Shown here: in pieces, positions 8,661 through 18,394 of the stretch
Layout of the letters: the number at the start of each line of letters is the position of its first letter
Numbering within the stretch: position 1 is the first letter of the stretch
Origin: Rosistilla carotiformis
Lineage (GTDB): Bacteria; Planctomycetota; Planctomycetia; Pirellulales; Pirellulaceae
NCBI RefSeq assembly: GCF_007753095.1
Contig: NZ_CP036348.1
Coordinates: 6,115,411-6,179,410, forward strand
Direction: 5' to 3'
DNA length: 64,000 bases
Made by a program: the position numbers and the translations under genes
Notes under the pieces: generated by a model
Database searches by the model: none
Seen by the model: the letters and a program-made list of their open reading frames with translations, nothing else
What the model was told of the DNA's origin: nothing

Positions 8661-9208
8661 GTTCAAAGGTTGGTTTACAGCAGGGCAAAGCATAACACAT
8701 CGGCCGGTCGATCGTCGCGGAGGGCTGCCCGTTGGTGGGGGGGCACGACGTCAAAAAAGCTTGAATCCAAGGCAATCTGACGCTGCCGGCACGGGGAATC
8801 ACGGGCTCCCACACAACGTTTTCAGGGCGGGTAATTCGCTTGCTTTTTGAAGCCGCCCGACGACAGTGGTACAGGATTCCAACAAGAGCTTGCGGTGGAA
8901 TAATTTATCAAACGGCCGCAGCTGAGCAATTCTAAGCGGTGGCGGCGAAATTCATCAGGTTTTGGCCGCCCGCACCGATTGAGCGGCTTGAGGACTAGCT
9001 GGGGTTCGCTAGCATCAAGGGAGCTGAACGATCGGTCGATGAAGGCGTTGTGCCCATGGGAGCGAAACAACGTTGCCGAATCGCGGGGGTCGTTGCGGTA
9101 GCAAAATCCCTTGCCCAAAAATATTAGAAATCAATTTCGGACCGTAGGTGTCGCTCGCGCCGCCTACCCTTAGCAGACATCCAGCCAATTGAACTGACAG
9201 GCGTTTTG
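8661..9208. other. Intergenic region between divergent pyrD and rpe
   Basis: About 550 bp with no supported gene; short minus frames at 8822-9118 and 9015-9221 overlap each other and lack recognisable content. It should contain the divergent promoters. An AT-rich patch (AAAAATATTAGAAATCAATT, 9117-9136) precedes rpe, but I see no clear -35/-10 pair. Confidence 0.4.
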
Positions 9209-9907
9209 ATGACCAACCCACGTGTAAAGCAGCTTTTCGAAGCCTCTCCGGTAATCTTGCCGTCGCTGCTGCAATGCGATTTTGGCAATCTGGAACGAGA
9301 GGTCCGACAACTGGAAGAAGACGGTTGCCAAGGGCTGCATCTGGACGTCATGGATGGCGTCTTTGTTCCCAATATCTCGTACGGTATGCCGGTCGTCGAC
9401 GCCATTCGCAAACTAACCGACCTTCCCTTGGACGTCCATTTGATGATCCAAGATCCCGGCAAATATGCACAAGCGTTCAGTGACGCCGGCGCCGACCTAC
9501 TGACATTCCACGTCGAAGCGGTTGACGAAATCGCGCCGGTGTTAGACAACGTTCGTTCCTTGAACATGGGGACTGGTCTGGTTTTGAACCCGGGAACTGC
9601 GATAGAAGCAGTGACTCCTTTTCTTAACGAGATCGATGTAGTCCTGGTGATGAGCGTGGACGCCGGTTTTGGCGGACAAGCTTTTAACCCCGTTGCACTC
9701 GACAAACTGAAGGCGTTGCGAGCCATCAAGCCGGACCTGATCTTAGAGATCGACGGTGGCGTGAATCTCGAAACGATCGGAAGTTGTCGCGAGGCCGGCG
9801 CGGATTTGTTTGTAGTTGGTTCGGCGATTTTTCGCAGTTCGGATTACGCGGCCGCGTTGGACCGCTTGCGTTTAGAAGTGCAACGTCATGATCCTCACTC
9901 GAGTTAG
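9209..9907 (+). CDS. rpe: Ribulose-phosphate 3-epimerase
   Basis: A 232-residue TIM-barrel enzyme interconverting ribulose 5-phosphate and xylulose 5-phosphate in the pentose phosphate pathway. Motifs run in order: ILPSLLQCDFGNL, HLDVMDGVFVPN (metal-binding His and catalytic Asp), LDVHLMIQDP (second His), VMSVDAGFGGQAF (catalytic Asp and phosphate loop), LEIDGGVN, and FVVGSAIF. The ATG at 9209 is preferred over the adjacent TTG at 9206. It is followed after nine bases by a degenerate histidine-phosphatase homologue, so they probably share a transcript. Confidence 0.95.
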   Translation: MTNPRVKQLFEASPVILPSLLQCDFGNLEREVRQLEEDGCQGLHLDVMDGVFVPNISYGMPVVDAIRKLTDLPLDVHLMIQDPGKYAQAFSDAGADLLTFHVEAVDEIAPVLDNVRSLNMGTGLVLNPGTAIEAVTPFLNEIDVVLVMSVDAGFGGQAFNPVALDKLKALRAIKPDLILEIDGGVNLETIGSCREAGADLFVVGSAIFRSSDYAAALDRLRLEVQRHDPHSS

Positions 9908-9916
9908 CAGGAAAGT

Positions 9917-10504
9917 ATGTTAAGCATTCTTTTGGTTCGTCCTGGTGCTACCGATTTCGACGATCAACGTCGAATCAAAGGTTCGTTGGATATGCCATTA
10001 AGCGAGTGCGGACGCGAACAGGTTCGGCGCACTGCGCAGGACGTGTCCACGTTCCATCTGCGTGCGGTCTATTCGGCCCCTTGCGAATCGGCACTGACCA
10101 CGTCAGCGGAATTGGTTGCCGGGCGCGATATCCGCGTCAAGGCGATTCCGAATTTCCGCAACGTGGACCATGGCCTGTGGCACGGAAAATTGGTCGACGA
10201 CGTCCGTCGCCAACACCCGCGACTGTATCGCCAGGGCGAGGAATATCCCAACCTGATTTGCCCTCCTGAGGGAGAGACGGTTGAACAAGCCAAACAACGC
10301 GTCTTCAAAGCGCTCCGGAAAGTCATCAAGAAACATCGCGATGGCGCGATCGCGTTGGTGATTCCCGATCCATTGGCAAGCATCGTCCACTGCATCCTCA
10401 GCGGCGAAGGCCCCAAGAGCTTGTGGTTGTCGGAAGTCGATACCGGCAACTGGGAATTGATCGAACTGGAAAGTTCGGACCTTCGCGAACCCGCGATGGT
10501 CTAG
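9917..10504 (+). CDS. Histidine-phosphatase-fold protein lacking the catalytic histidines
   Basis: A 195-residue protein with the phosphoglycerate-mutase/histidine-phosphatase framework (LLVRPGATDF, the LDMPLSECGREQ turn, VYSAPCESALTTSAEL). Every catalytic position appears altered: the RHG phospho-acceptor His is Pro9, the Arg of the SPxxRAxxT motif is Ser58, the general acid of the LREI motif is Asn82, and the second His of the SHGG motif is replaced in VIPDPLAS (Pro150-Asp151). Arg8 remains. It is therefore likely a pseudoenzyme that binds a phospho-ligand or partner. An AGGAA site precedes the ATG, nine bases after rpe. Confidence 0.8.
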   Translation: MLSILLVRPGATDFDDQRRIKGSLDMPLSECGREQVRRTAQDVSTFHLRAVYSAPCESALTTSAELVAGRDIRVKAIPNFRNVDHGLWHGKLVDDVRRQHPRLYRQGEEYPNLICPPEGETVEQAKQRVFKALRKVIKKHRDGAIALVIPDPLASIVHCILSGEGPKSLWLSEVDTGNWELIELESSDLREPAMV

Positions 10505-10537
10505 CCGTCCGACGGGCGACCTTCCATGGCGTGCGAT

Positions 10538-13500
10538 TTATTCGCAGCCATTGGTTCGGTGTTGGATCCATTTCTCGACCTGCTCGGTCATCAAACGGGT
10601 CCGTTGTGCGAGATCGTCGAGATGCGAGACCGCCTCGGCGGTCTTCCCCTCGCGCGATAATCGCTCGACTTTCGCCGACAGCGACGCGACGTCCTCAAAT
10701 TGCACGACCCGCGCGGTCCCTTTCAAGGTGTGCGCCCCGCGAGTCAAGACACGCTGGTCGCCGCTAGCGGCCGAACTTTGCAAGGTTTGAATCAGCTGGG
10801 GTGCCTCGACGACCAGTGCCTTGGCGATGGTCAGGGCATCCTTTTCGCTGAAATCGGTGCACAACTGGTTTAACCCCAAGTGCGACGCAGCGGGCTCGGG
10901 CACCGGTCCGTTGCTTGTCTTCGGTTCGGCACAATCCAACGCCGTCGCCCCTCTGCGAGAATCCGCGGGGGCAACGGACTTCGCCGCCGCCGGTTGCGAA
11001 TGACTCCAGATGCGCGAATCGCTCGAATCCCCTTTGCCGCCGTTGCTACCGAGCACGCGAGTGACCTCAAGCACCAGGCTTTCTTGCGTCACCGGTTTGG
11101 AAATGTAGCCATCCATTCCGGCGTCGAAACATCGCTGTCGATCTCCCTTCATCGCGGCTGCCGTCATGGCGATGATCGGCAGATGACGCTTCGTCCCCGC
11201 TTCCCCCTTGCGGATCGCAACCGTTGCTTTGATCCCGTCCATCACCGGCATCTGCACATCCATCAACACAACGTCGTACCTGCGACGAGCGACATGCTGG
11301 ACCGCTTCGCCACCATGGGTCGCCACGTCGACGTCACACTTTAGCCTTCGCAGCAGCCCCAAAGCGACCTGCCGATTGACCAGGCTGTCTTCCACCAACA
11401 GAACGCGCAACGCCTGCCCCGACGCCGCCGTCAGTTTCACTTGCGTTGAATCATCACTGGGACGCGGAACGATGCCGAGCAGCCGATGCAGCAGCAATTC
11501 TCGCAATCGCCGATGCCCCACCGGCTTGCTTAAATGGTCGATCCCCTCCTGTTTCCACCAATCGATCTGCGTGGGCGTGTAGGCACCGTGCATCATCACC
11601 ACAGGCAGCTTCTCGCAATCGGGCTGCTGACGAATTTTCGAGACACACGGACGGGCAGCCAGGTCCCCTAACGTGTTGTCCAACAAGACGATCGAAACGG
11701 TTTGGTTCGCTAACAAATCGACCGCATCCTGGCCGCTGCTGGCACGCAGCGTTGTGAGCCCCCAGGATTCGAGCATTTCACAGACCGTCTCAAGATTCCG
11801 CGGATGATCGTCGACAACCAACACGCGGAAATCCGTCCCTCGCAGCGGATCGACCTCATTGGGCGAAGGTTGCAGGAAACGCATCGGCATCCGGACACGG
11901 AACCGCGACCCGGCGCCAAGTTCGCTTTCCAATTCGATCTTGCCATCCATCGCTTCGACCAGCTGAGATGAGATCGACAGCCCCAATCCGGTACCGCCAA
12001 ATTCGCGCGTCGTCGAACTATCGGCTTGTCGAAACGCCTCGAAAATGTGTTGTTGATTCGCCGCTGCAATCCCCACCCCCGTATCGACAACATCGATCGT
12101 CAGTTCGACCTTCGCAAATTCCAGCTCCCGTGCCGTGATCTCAATATAGACATGCCCTTGATTGGTGAACTTGATCGCATTGCCGATCAAGTTGAAAAGG
12201 ATCTGGCGCAACCGGCCCGGATCACTGACCATCCGCACCGGCACATTGGGAGCGATCCGGCAGATCAATTCCAGGTCTTTGTCAAATCCGCGGGCGGCTA
12301 ACGTCGCGACCGTGGAATCGACACAGTCGCGGAAATCGAAGGGGACTTTCTCCAATGACAACATCCCGGCTTCGATCTTCGAGAAATCCAAGATGTCGTT
12401 CAGCAGCTGCAACAACCACAGGGCGCACTGCTGCATCGCCATCAGCTGGCTCTGCTGTTCCGGATTTAAATCGCCCGATTCCAACAGCTGGGCCATCCCC
12501 AGGATCCCGTTCATCGGCGTCCGAATCTCGTGACTCATGTTGGCCAGGAACTGACTCTTGGATCGGTTCGCCTTTTCCGCGACGTCGCGTGCATCGACCA
12601 ACTGCAGCTGCACTTCCTTCCGCGTATCGATCTCTTTTTGCAATTCGCCGGTTCGCAGCAGCACACGATCTTCCAGGTCGTGTTCGGTGCGCATCACGGC
12701 ATCGGCCAATTGATTGAATGCGTCCCCTAACGCCGCAATTTCGTCATCCGAATCGACTTTCGCCCGCAACTCCCGTTGCCCCGACGCAAACTGGCTGACG
12801 ACGCGCGTCAAATGATCCAACGGAGCGGTGAATCGACGGGCAAGCCACTGGGTTGCGAGCCACACGAACACCAACAGAAGCGCTTGCGATACAAACAACA
12901 GCTTGGCCAACCGGTAGACCGGCGCATACGCTTCGGCCACGTTGATCTTGACGACCATTCCCCAGTCGCGAACACCAGGTTGCAAATGGATCGGTTGGTA
13001 CGTCGCCAAAACTTCGTCGTCAGCAAGCCGCGTCTGCACCGCCTCGGCGCTCGTCTGCCCGTCGATCGCCAGCTTCATCACCGCCGCCTGTGCGCCCGTT
13101 TCAGGACGGGGGAGAGTCGCGGGGAAGAAATACTTCAAGTCGTCCCCGTCGAGCGATGCGACCAGGATGTCCCCCGACACCCCCAACCCATTGTGATCGC
13201 GTACCAGCTTGCATAGCGGCGTCATATCGCTGGCCACAAACAGCACGCCCAACACGCGATCGGATTCATCCGACACGGGCGCCGTCAGATACGACACCAG
13301 CATGTCGTTCCGCTCTCGCGGCGCCGCGACGAACGCAGTCTCCATTCCATGCAGAAAGCTTTCGTCGTTGGAAAAGTCCTTTCCAATTTGTTCTGGGTCG
13401 GTACTGGCGACGACCTTGCCACGCGTATCGGTCAACCAAGCGTCGACGATGCCGATGAACTGCTGCTTCGATTCGGTCAATACCCGTTTCATCGCCGCGT

Positions 13501-13798
13501 CTTTTTCCGCCGAACTACCGACCGTCCCCAGCGAAGCGGTTTCGGCCCGATAGCGGTTGGCATAGTGCCGGATCCGGACGCGTTGATGGTCGATGTATTC
13601 GGAAAAAATATGATGCCGCGTGGAAGCGACGATCCGCAACCGTTCACGCACCTGCTGGCGGACGATTTCGCGACTGACGTAAAAACCGACCAGCGACATC
13701 ACCAGAGTCACCACAACCAGCAGGACCGTCACAAAGACGCAGACCTTGCGAGCGATCGAACCTGGACGTTGCTTCGATGCGGTTGCAGCCTTGGTCAT
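10538..13798 (-). CDS. Hybrid sensor histidine kinase (Cache-HAMP-HisKA-HATPase-REC-REC-Hpt)
   Basis: A 1086-residue tripartite phosphorelay kinase. Order: membrane helix (about 19-42), periplasmic Cache-like sensor (45-290), second helix (299-318), HAMP (320-372), a dimerisation helix with MSHEIRTPMNG (phospho-His423), an ATPase domain (N-box NLIGNAIKF, DTGVGI, GGTGLGLSI), a first receiver (Asp707 in LLDNTLGD), a second receiver (Asp847 in LMDVQMPVMDG) and a C-terminal Hpt with His1023 (AHTLKGTAR). The architecture is of the BarA/ArcB/EvgS type, in which phosphate passes His-Asp-His to a separate regulator. The first receiver is divergent around its Asp and may be regulatory. No cognate regulator lies next to it, and the ligand is unknown. 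Confidence 0.93.
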   Translation of the reverse strand: MTKAATASKQRPGSIARKVCVFVTVLLVVVTLVMSLVGFYVSREIVRQQVRERLRIVASTRHHIFSEYIDHQRVRIRHYANRYRAETASLGTVGSSAEKDAAMKRVLTESKQQFIGIVDAWLTDTRGKVVASTDPEQIGKDFSNDESFLHGMETAFVAAPRERNDMLVSYLTAPVSDESDRVLGVLFVASDMTPLCKLVRDHNGLGVSGDILVASLDGDDLKYFFPATLPRPETGAQAAVMKLAIDGQTSAEAVQTRLADDEVLATYQPIHLQPGVRDWGMVVKINVAEAYAPVYRLAKLLFVSQALLLVFVWLATQWLARRFTAPLDHLTRVVSQFASGQRELRAKVDSDDEIAALGDAFNQLADAVMRTEHDLEDRVLLRTGELQKEIDTRKEVQLQLVDARDVAEKANRSKSQFLANMSHEIRTPMNGILGMAQLLESGDLNPEQQSQLMAMQQCALWLLQLLNDILDFSKIEAGMLSLEKVPFDFRDCVDSTVATLAARGFDKDLELICRIAPNVPVRMVSDPGRLRQILFNLIGNAIKFTNQGHVYIEITARELEFAKVELTIDVVDTGVGIAAANQQHIFEAFRQADSSTTREFGGTGLGLSISSQLVEAMDGKIELESELGAGSRFRVRMPMRFLQPSPNEVDPLRGTDFRVLVVDDHPRNLETVCEMLESWGLTTLRASSGQDAVDLLANQTVSIVLLDNTLGDLAARPCVSKIRQQPDCEKLPVVMMHGAYTPTQIDWWKQEGIDHLSKPVGHRRLRELLLHRLLGIVPRPSDDSTQVKLTAASGQALRVLLVEDSLVNRQVALGLLRRLKCDVDVATHGGEAVQHVARRRYDVVLMDVQMPVMDGIKATVAIRKGEAGTKRHLPIIAMTAAAMKGDRQRCFDAGMDGYISKPVTQESLVLEVTRVLGSNGGKGDSSDSRIWSHSQPAAAKSVAPADSRRGATALDCAEPKTSNGPVPEPAASHLGLNQLCTDFSEKDALTIAKALVVEAPQLIQTLQSSAASGDQRVLTRGAHTLKGTARVVQFEDVASLSAKVERLSREGKTAEAVSHLDDLAQRTRLMTEQVEKWIQHRTNGCE

Positions 13799-14264
13799 GA
13801 AATTTTCTGGGCCCCTCGAATAATTGCCATCTCGGGCATGCGGTTTCCCACCATCCCAAGACCTCCACCACGCTCTCGCCTGATTCCAGCCTCCTTGTGC
13901 CGCGTCGCAAACCCGCGTTCACCCTGGCCTATCGGTGACCGCGCTCCGCGACCTCAACACAAGTTGCCCCTGACCGAATCTTCAAAAAACGTGATACCAA
14001 TGCATAGTTGGTTCCGAACAGCTGTGATTCTAACAGTTCCGAAGTCCGGTCGTCTAGCAAAGGCATGCCTTCCCCAAGAGCAACTTGGCGTTAAAAAACC
14101 TCCTCCCGTCGGGCCCCTGTTGGTTCGGTCTTCAGGGCATCGAACGACCAGTCTCGGCGGCGCATCGAGGCAGTGCAACGGCGGAGATGCGCGGAATATC
14201 GCGCGCGACATTCCCGTTGGCTCGCGTTATACTGTTCCCATTCAAAGACCTCAGGAAACCCATC
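13799..14264. other. Intergenic region between divergent kinase and SGNH-hydrolase genes
   Basis: About 465 bp without a supported gene. Open frames across it are antisense or upstream extensions of real genes with unlike composition. The only signal I see is the promoter candidate at 14205-14233. Confidence 0.4.
14205..14233 (+). promoter_or_regulatory. Candidate sigma70-type promoter for the SGNH hydrolase gene
   Basis: GCGACA (14205-14210) and TATACT (14228-14233) are separated by 17 bp; the -10 matches consensus at five of six positions, the -35 at four. The start codon is 31 bp downstream, with AGGAA in between at 14253-14257. Confidence 0.4.
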
Positions 14265-15149
14265 ATGAATTACCAACGCATCTGCCTCGTATTGGCCCTT
14301 ACGATCAGCACCTGCTACAGCGCCGATTCGACTGCAGACGACGCTTCCAGCATTCAAACCAACGACCGGATCGCCGTGGTCGGCGGCACGTGGGTCGAAC
14401 GCCTGCAACAAAACGGCTACTTTGAAACCGCCCTGCAAAGCCTGGCCCCCAATCAAAATCTGACAGTTCGCAACCTTGGCTGGTCGGGCGACAATGCCCG
14501 CGCCGAAGCGCGGGCCGTCTTCGGCAGCCCTCAAGACGGCTATGCCCGGCTGCAGCGGGATCTTGCCGCCGCCAATCCAACCGTCGTCGTGGTCGGCTAC
14601 GGATTTGCCGAAGCGATGAATGGTTTAGAGGCTGCCGAACGTTTTCCCGCCGACCTGCAACGCCTTCTGGACGACCAAGCCGCCGCGGGCGTTCGAGTCA
14701 TCCTGTTGCAACCCTTTCACATGCCCGGCGTACGGACTCCCGATTACGACGCGGCCGAGAAAAGCGTTCGCCAAACGATCGCCCAAGCCGCTCAAGAGCG
14801 CAAGCTTCCGCTGATCGATCTGGCCCCCTGGGTCTCCGACGCCGATTTCGACAACGGCCTGCACCTGACCGAACAGGGCTACCAACAGTTGGGCGATCGG
14901 ATTGCCCGCGAATTGCTGCACCAGGCCGCAGCCCCCGCCATCGATTACACCACTGCCAAAACGAAAGCGCTCCGCGACAAAGTGATCGAAAAGAACCAGC
15001 TGTTCTTTCACCGCTATCGCCCGCAAAACGAGACCTATCTGTTCTTGTTCCGCAAACACGAACAAGGGAACAACGCCGTCGATATCCCTCGTTTCGATCC
15101 GCTGATCGAAGCCCTCGACGGCGAAATCCATCAAGTCGCCGCGCAATAG
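14265..15149 (+). CDS. Secreted SGNH/GDSL-family hydrolase
   Basis: A 294-residue protein with an N-terminal signal peptide (ICLVLALTISTCYSADS). The fold reads as an SGNH hydrolase: block I is modified (RIAVVGGTWVERLQ), then VRNLGWSGDNARAE (block II Gly), VVVVGYGF (block III, where the usual Asn is not clear) and the C-terminal DNGLHLTEQGYQQLG, carrying the Asp-x-x-His pair of block V. Planctomycetes encode many such proteins, thought to act as esterases or deacetylases on polysaccharides. Start chosen at ATG 14265 with AGGAA eight bases upstream; the open frame before it has no signal peptide. The weak block I Ser leaves catalysis uncertain. Confidence 0.75.
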   Translation: MNYQRICLVLALTISTCYSADSTADDASSIQTNDRIAVVGGTWVERLQQNGYFETALQSLAPNQNLTVRNLGWSGDNARAEARAVFGSPQDGYARLQRDLAAANPTVVVVGYGFAEAMNGLEAAERFPADLQRLLDDQAAAGVRVILLQPFHMPGVRTPDYDAAEKSVRQTIAQAAQERKLPLIDLAPWVSDADFDNGLHLTEQGYQQLGDRIARELLHQAAAPAIDYTTAKTKALRDKVIEKNQLFFHRYRPQNETYLFLFRKHEQGNNAVDIPRFDPLIEALDGEIHQVAAQ

Positions 15150-15251
15150 CCCTCTCTGCGGCCCACGCCTCCCCGCGCCGCGACCGATCGGCCTACAATG
15201 AAGCGTCCGCACGGGGCGGATCCCACCAACGCATTCTTGAAGGACTGAAAT

Positions 15252-18200
15252 ATGCACCTCCCTCGCTACGCGACCGGTCTGCTTGCGGCCAGCCTTTTGC
15301 TGACGCCAGCAACCCTGTCGATCGCCGACGATCCCGACGCCGCCAAAACCAAACCGGCCGACGGCAAACCGGCTGCATCGGCCGACGTCGCCTCGCCACA
15401 TCACGCTGCGGCCGGAGACCAGGAAAAACTGGATCCCAAGGAAGCGGCCGCCAAAGAGGCGGAGTGGTTGACCGGCACGCGGCAACTGACCTTCAGCGGC
15501 CGCCGTTCGGGCGAGGGCTATTACAGCGCCGACGGCTCGCAAATGGTCTTCCAGAGCGAACGCGAACCGGGCAATCCCTTCTACCAAATCTATCTGCTAG
15601 ACCTCGAGACCGGCGATCTCGATCGCGTCTCCCCCGGCACGGGCAAGACGACCTGCGCCTGGATCCATCCCGACGGGAAGCGAGTCCTGTTTTCATCGAC
15701 TCAAAACGATCCCGCTGCCAAGACGAAACAAGACGAAGAGATCGCGATCCGCGAATCGGGGAAACAGCGACGCTACAGTTGGGATTACGATCCGCAATAC
15801 GAGCTGATGGCGTGGAATCGCGAAACTGAAGAATACACACAATTGACCGACGCCGAGGGCTACGACGCCGAAGCCAGTTATTCGCCCGACGGAAAACAGA
15901 TCGTCTTCGCCTCCAACCGCGTCGCCTACGAGAGGGAACTGACGCCGAAAGAGGCCAAGCTGTTTAAGTTGGATCCGGCTGCGATGATGGACCTCTACAT
16001 CGCCAATGCCGACGGATCGAACGTGCGTCGCTTAACCGATACGTTGGGATACGACGGCGGCCCCTTCTTCTCGCCCGATGGCAAGCGGATCTGTTTCCGG
16101 CGGTTCTCCGAAAACGGAGCCACTGCCGAAGTCATGACGATCGGGATCGATGGATCCGACCCGCAACAGCTGACCAACATGAAAGCGATGAGCTGGGCGC
16201 CGTATTACCATCCCTCGGGGGACTACCTGATCTTCACGACCAACCTGCATGGGTTTGGAAATTTCGAGCTCTACCTGATCGATGCGGCTGGCAAATCCGA
16301 ACCCGTTCGCGTCACCTACACCGACGGTTTTGACGGCCTGCCCGTCTTCTCCCCCGACGGCAAACAGCTCTCCTGGTCGACCAATCGGACCGCCAGCGGC
16401 AACACGCAGATCTACACCGCCGCCTGGAACGACGCGCGGGCGCGCAAGCTGTTGGGGCTCGACGCATCGCAGACCGTCGACACGCAAGATGCCGAGGAGC
16501 TCGGTCGCCAAGCCGCCAGCCAATCGCACGCCGACTTCAAGCCATCGGACATCATGCGGCATGTCGATTACCTGTGCCGCCGCGAACTGGGCGGCCGCTT
16601 GACCGGCACGCCGGGCGAAAAAGCGGCGACCGCTTACGTCGCTGCCTATCTGGAAAACCTGGGCGTCAAACCGGCGGGCGCCGACGGCAGCTTCTTCCAA
16701 AACTTTGAATTCACCGCCGGCGTCGAACTGGGCGAAGGCAATTCGCTGACCGTGGGAGACGAGTCGTTTAAAGCCGGAACCGATTGGCAACCGCTGGCGT
16801 TTTCGAAAACCGGTGAATTCGAACCGGGCAACATCGTCTTCGCCGGCTACGGCATCGTCGCTCCCGGCTCGGAGGAGCATCCCGTTCAGGACGCTTACGT
16901 CCACCTGGATGTCGAAGACAAATGGGTGATGGTCTTCCGCCATCTGCCCGCCGACATCTCCGCCGAAAAGCGACAGCACTGGTCGGCCTACAGCAGCCTG
17001 CGGTTCAAGGCGATGGTCGCTCGCGATCGCGGCGCCCGCGGCTTGATCGTCGTCAGCGGTCCGACCAGCAAGGTCCGCGAACAATTGGTGCCGTTGCGTT
17101 TCGATGGCTCGCTGTCGGGAACCAGCCTGGGCGTGATCAGCGTCACCGATGCGATGGCGGCGAAGATCGTCAAAGCTGCCGGCGAGGAGCTGGCGGAACT
17201 TCAAAAGGAACTCGATTCGGGCGAGCCCGCGATGGGATTCGATCTCGGCGAAGCGAAGTTGACAGCCAAGATCGACGTTCAGAAGCAACAGCGCGTCGGC
17301 CGCAACGTGATCGGTCGTTTGCAAGTTGGCGACGCCCCGAGCGACCAGGCGATCTTGATCGGTGCCCACATCGATCACCTGGGAACCGGCGCCTCGGGAA
17401 ACAGCCTCGCTCGCGACGATGAACGCAACGGAGTTCATGTCGGTGCCGACGACAACGCCAGCGGTGTCGCGGCGATGTTGGAAGTCGCTCAATACCTGAC
17501 CGACCTGCAACGTCGCGGCAAGCTGCCCGCCAAGCGAGACATCTTGTTGGCCGCGTGGTCGGGGGAAGAGTTGGGGTTGTTGGGTTCCGACGCCTTTGCC
17601 GACAAATTCTACGATCTCTATCCGCAAGTACCGGCCCCCGAAGGGCATCCGCCGCTGTCGTTGTATCCCGCGATGTCAGCCTGCCTAAACATGGACATGG
17701 TCGGGCGGCTGCGTGAGAAATTGGTCCTGCAAGGGATCGGTTCTTCGCCCGTGTGGAACGGCGAAATCGAGCGTCGCAACGCTCCGGTCGGTCTCGCGTT
17801 GACCTTGCAATCGGATACCTACCTGCCAACCGATGCGAGCACCTTCTATATGCGTGGCGTTCCGATCCTGTCGGCTTTCACCGGATCGCACAGCGAATAC
17901 CACACGCCGCGCGATACGCCCGACACCTTGAATTACGAAGGGGCAGCGCAAACGGCGCGTCTGATGGGGCTGATCGCTCGTTCGCTGGCGACCGCCGACG
18001 ACGCTCCCGAATACACCAAGCACACCGCACCGCAACAACAGGTCCGGGCGCAGATGCGTGCCTACCTGGGCACGATCCCCGATTACGCCGCCGGCGATGT
18101 CAAAGGGGTGATGTTGAGTGGCGCTTCGGAGAATGGACCGGCAGCCAAGGCGGGAGTCCGCGGTGGCGACCTGATCATCGAACTGGCCGGACGTAAAATC

Positions 18201-18323
18201 GAGAACATCTACGATTACACGTACGCCATCGAAGCGCTCAAGATTGGCGAAGAGGTGCCGATCACGGTGCGACGCGGCGACAAAGAGGTGAAGCTGAAAG
18301 TCACTCCCGGTTCGCGCGATTGA
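15252..18323 (+). CDS. Secreted peptidase: TolB-like propeller, M28 aminopeptidase and PDZ domains
   Basis: A 1023-residue exported protein with a signal peptide at residues 1-25. Residues about 70-400 hold PD40/TolB-like propeller repeats (SPDGKQIVFASNR, SPDGKRICFRRFS, SPDGKQLSWSTNR). Residues about 440-910 are an M28 zinc peptidase with a PA-like insert; ligands can be picked out in GAHIDHLG (H706/D708), GADDNASG (near D734), GEELGLLG (E772/E773), NMDMVG (D815) and EYHTPRD (H884). A PDZ domain closes the protein (about 945-1020; GPAAKAGVRGGDLI). It probably trims extracytoplasmic peptides, with the propeller for recognition. A TACAAT -10-like element lies at 15194-15199 without a clear -35. 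Confidence 0.92.
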   Translation: MHLPRYATGLLAASLLLTPATLSIADDPDAAKTKPADGKPAASADVASPHHAAAGDQEKLDPKEAAAKEAEWLTGTRQLTFSGRRSGEGYYSADGSQMVFQSEREPGNPFYQIYLLDLETGDLDRVSPGTGKTTCAWIHPDGKRVLFSSTQNDPAAKTKQDEEIAIRESGKQRRYSWDYDPQYELMAWNRETEEYTQLTDAEGYDAEASYSPDGKQIVFASNRVAYERELTPKEAKLFKLDPAAMMDLYIANADGSNVRRLTDTLGYDGGPFFSPDGKRICFRRFSENGATAEVMTIGIDGSDPQQLTNMKAMSWAPYYHPSGDYLIFTTNLHGFGNFELYLIDAAGKSEPVRVTYTDGFDGLPVFSPDGKQLSWSTNRTASGNTQIYTAAWNDARARKLLGLDASQTVDTQDAEELGRQAASQSHADFKPSDIMRHVDYLCRRELGGRLTGTPGEKAATAYVAAYLENLGVKPAGADGSFFQNFEFTAGVELGEGNSLTVGDESFKAGTDWQPLAFSKTGEFEPGNIVFAGYGIVAPGSEEHPVQDAYVHLDVEDKWVMVFRHLPADISAEKRQHWSAYSSLRFKAMVARDRGARGLIVVSGPTSKVREQLVPLRFDGSLSGTSLGVISVTDAMAAKIVKAAGEELAELQKELDSGEPAMGFDLGEAKLTAKIDVQKQQRVGRNVIGRLQVGDAPSDQAILIGAHIDHLGTGASGNSLARDDERNGVHVGADDNASGVAAMLEVAQYLTDLQRRGKLPAKRDILLAAWSGEELGLLGSDAFADKFYDLYPQVPAPEGHPPLSLYPAMSACLNMDMVGRLREKLVLQGIGSSPVWNGEIERRNAPVGLALTLQSDTYLPTDASTFYMRGVPILSAFTGSHSEYHTPRDTPDTLNYEGAAQTARLMGLIARSLATADDAPEYTKHTAPQQQVRAQMRAYLGTIPDYAAGDVKGVMLSGASENGPAAKAGVRGGDLIIELAGRKIENIYDYTYAIEALKIGEEVPITVRRGDKEVKLKVTPGSRD

Positions 18324-18343
18324 TCCGCGGCCGCGGCAGTTTC

Positions 18344-18377
18344 CCGCCGCTGAACGCTCGCCGGGCGTCAGCGGCGG
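18344..18377. terminator. Hairpin between convergent genes
   Basis: A perfect 10-bp stem, CCGCCGCTGA (18344-18353) with TCAGCGGCGG (18368-18377), extends by a further three pairs inside. It lies between the convergent M28 peptidase and YceH stops, so it can terminate both ways, although no T-run is present. Confidence 0.5.
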
Positions 18378-18394
18378 ATCGAGCGCGGCGAGGA

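Noticed and set aside
13349-14425. 358-codon plus-strand frame
   Set aside because: Antisense to the hybrid kinase and then out of frame with the SGNH hydrolase; composition unlike protein.
15493-15840. Minus-strand frames inside the M28 peptidase gene
   Set aside because: Shadow of a high-GC coding strand; the plus frame has propeller and peptidase motifs.
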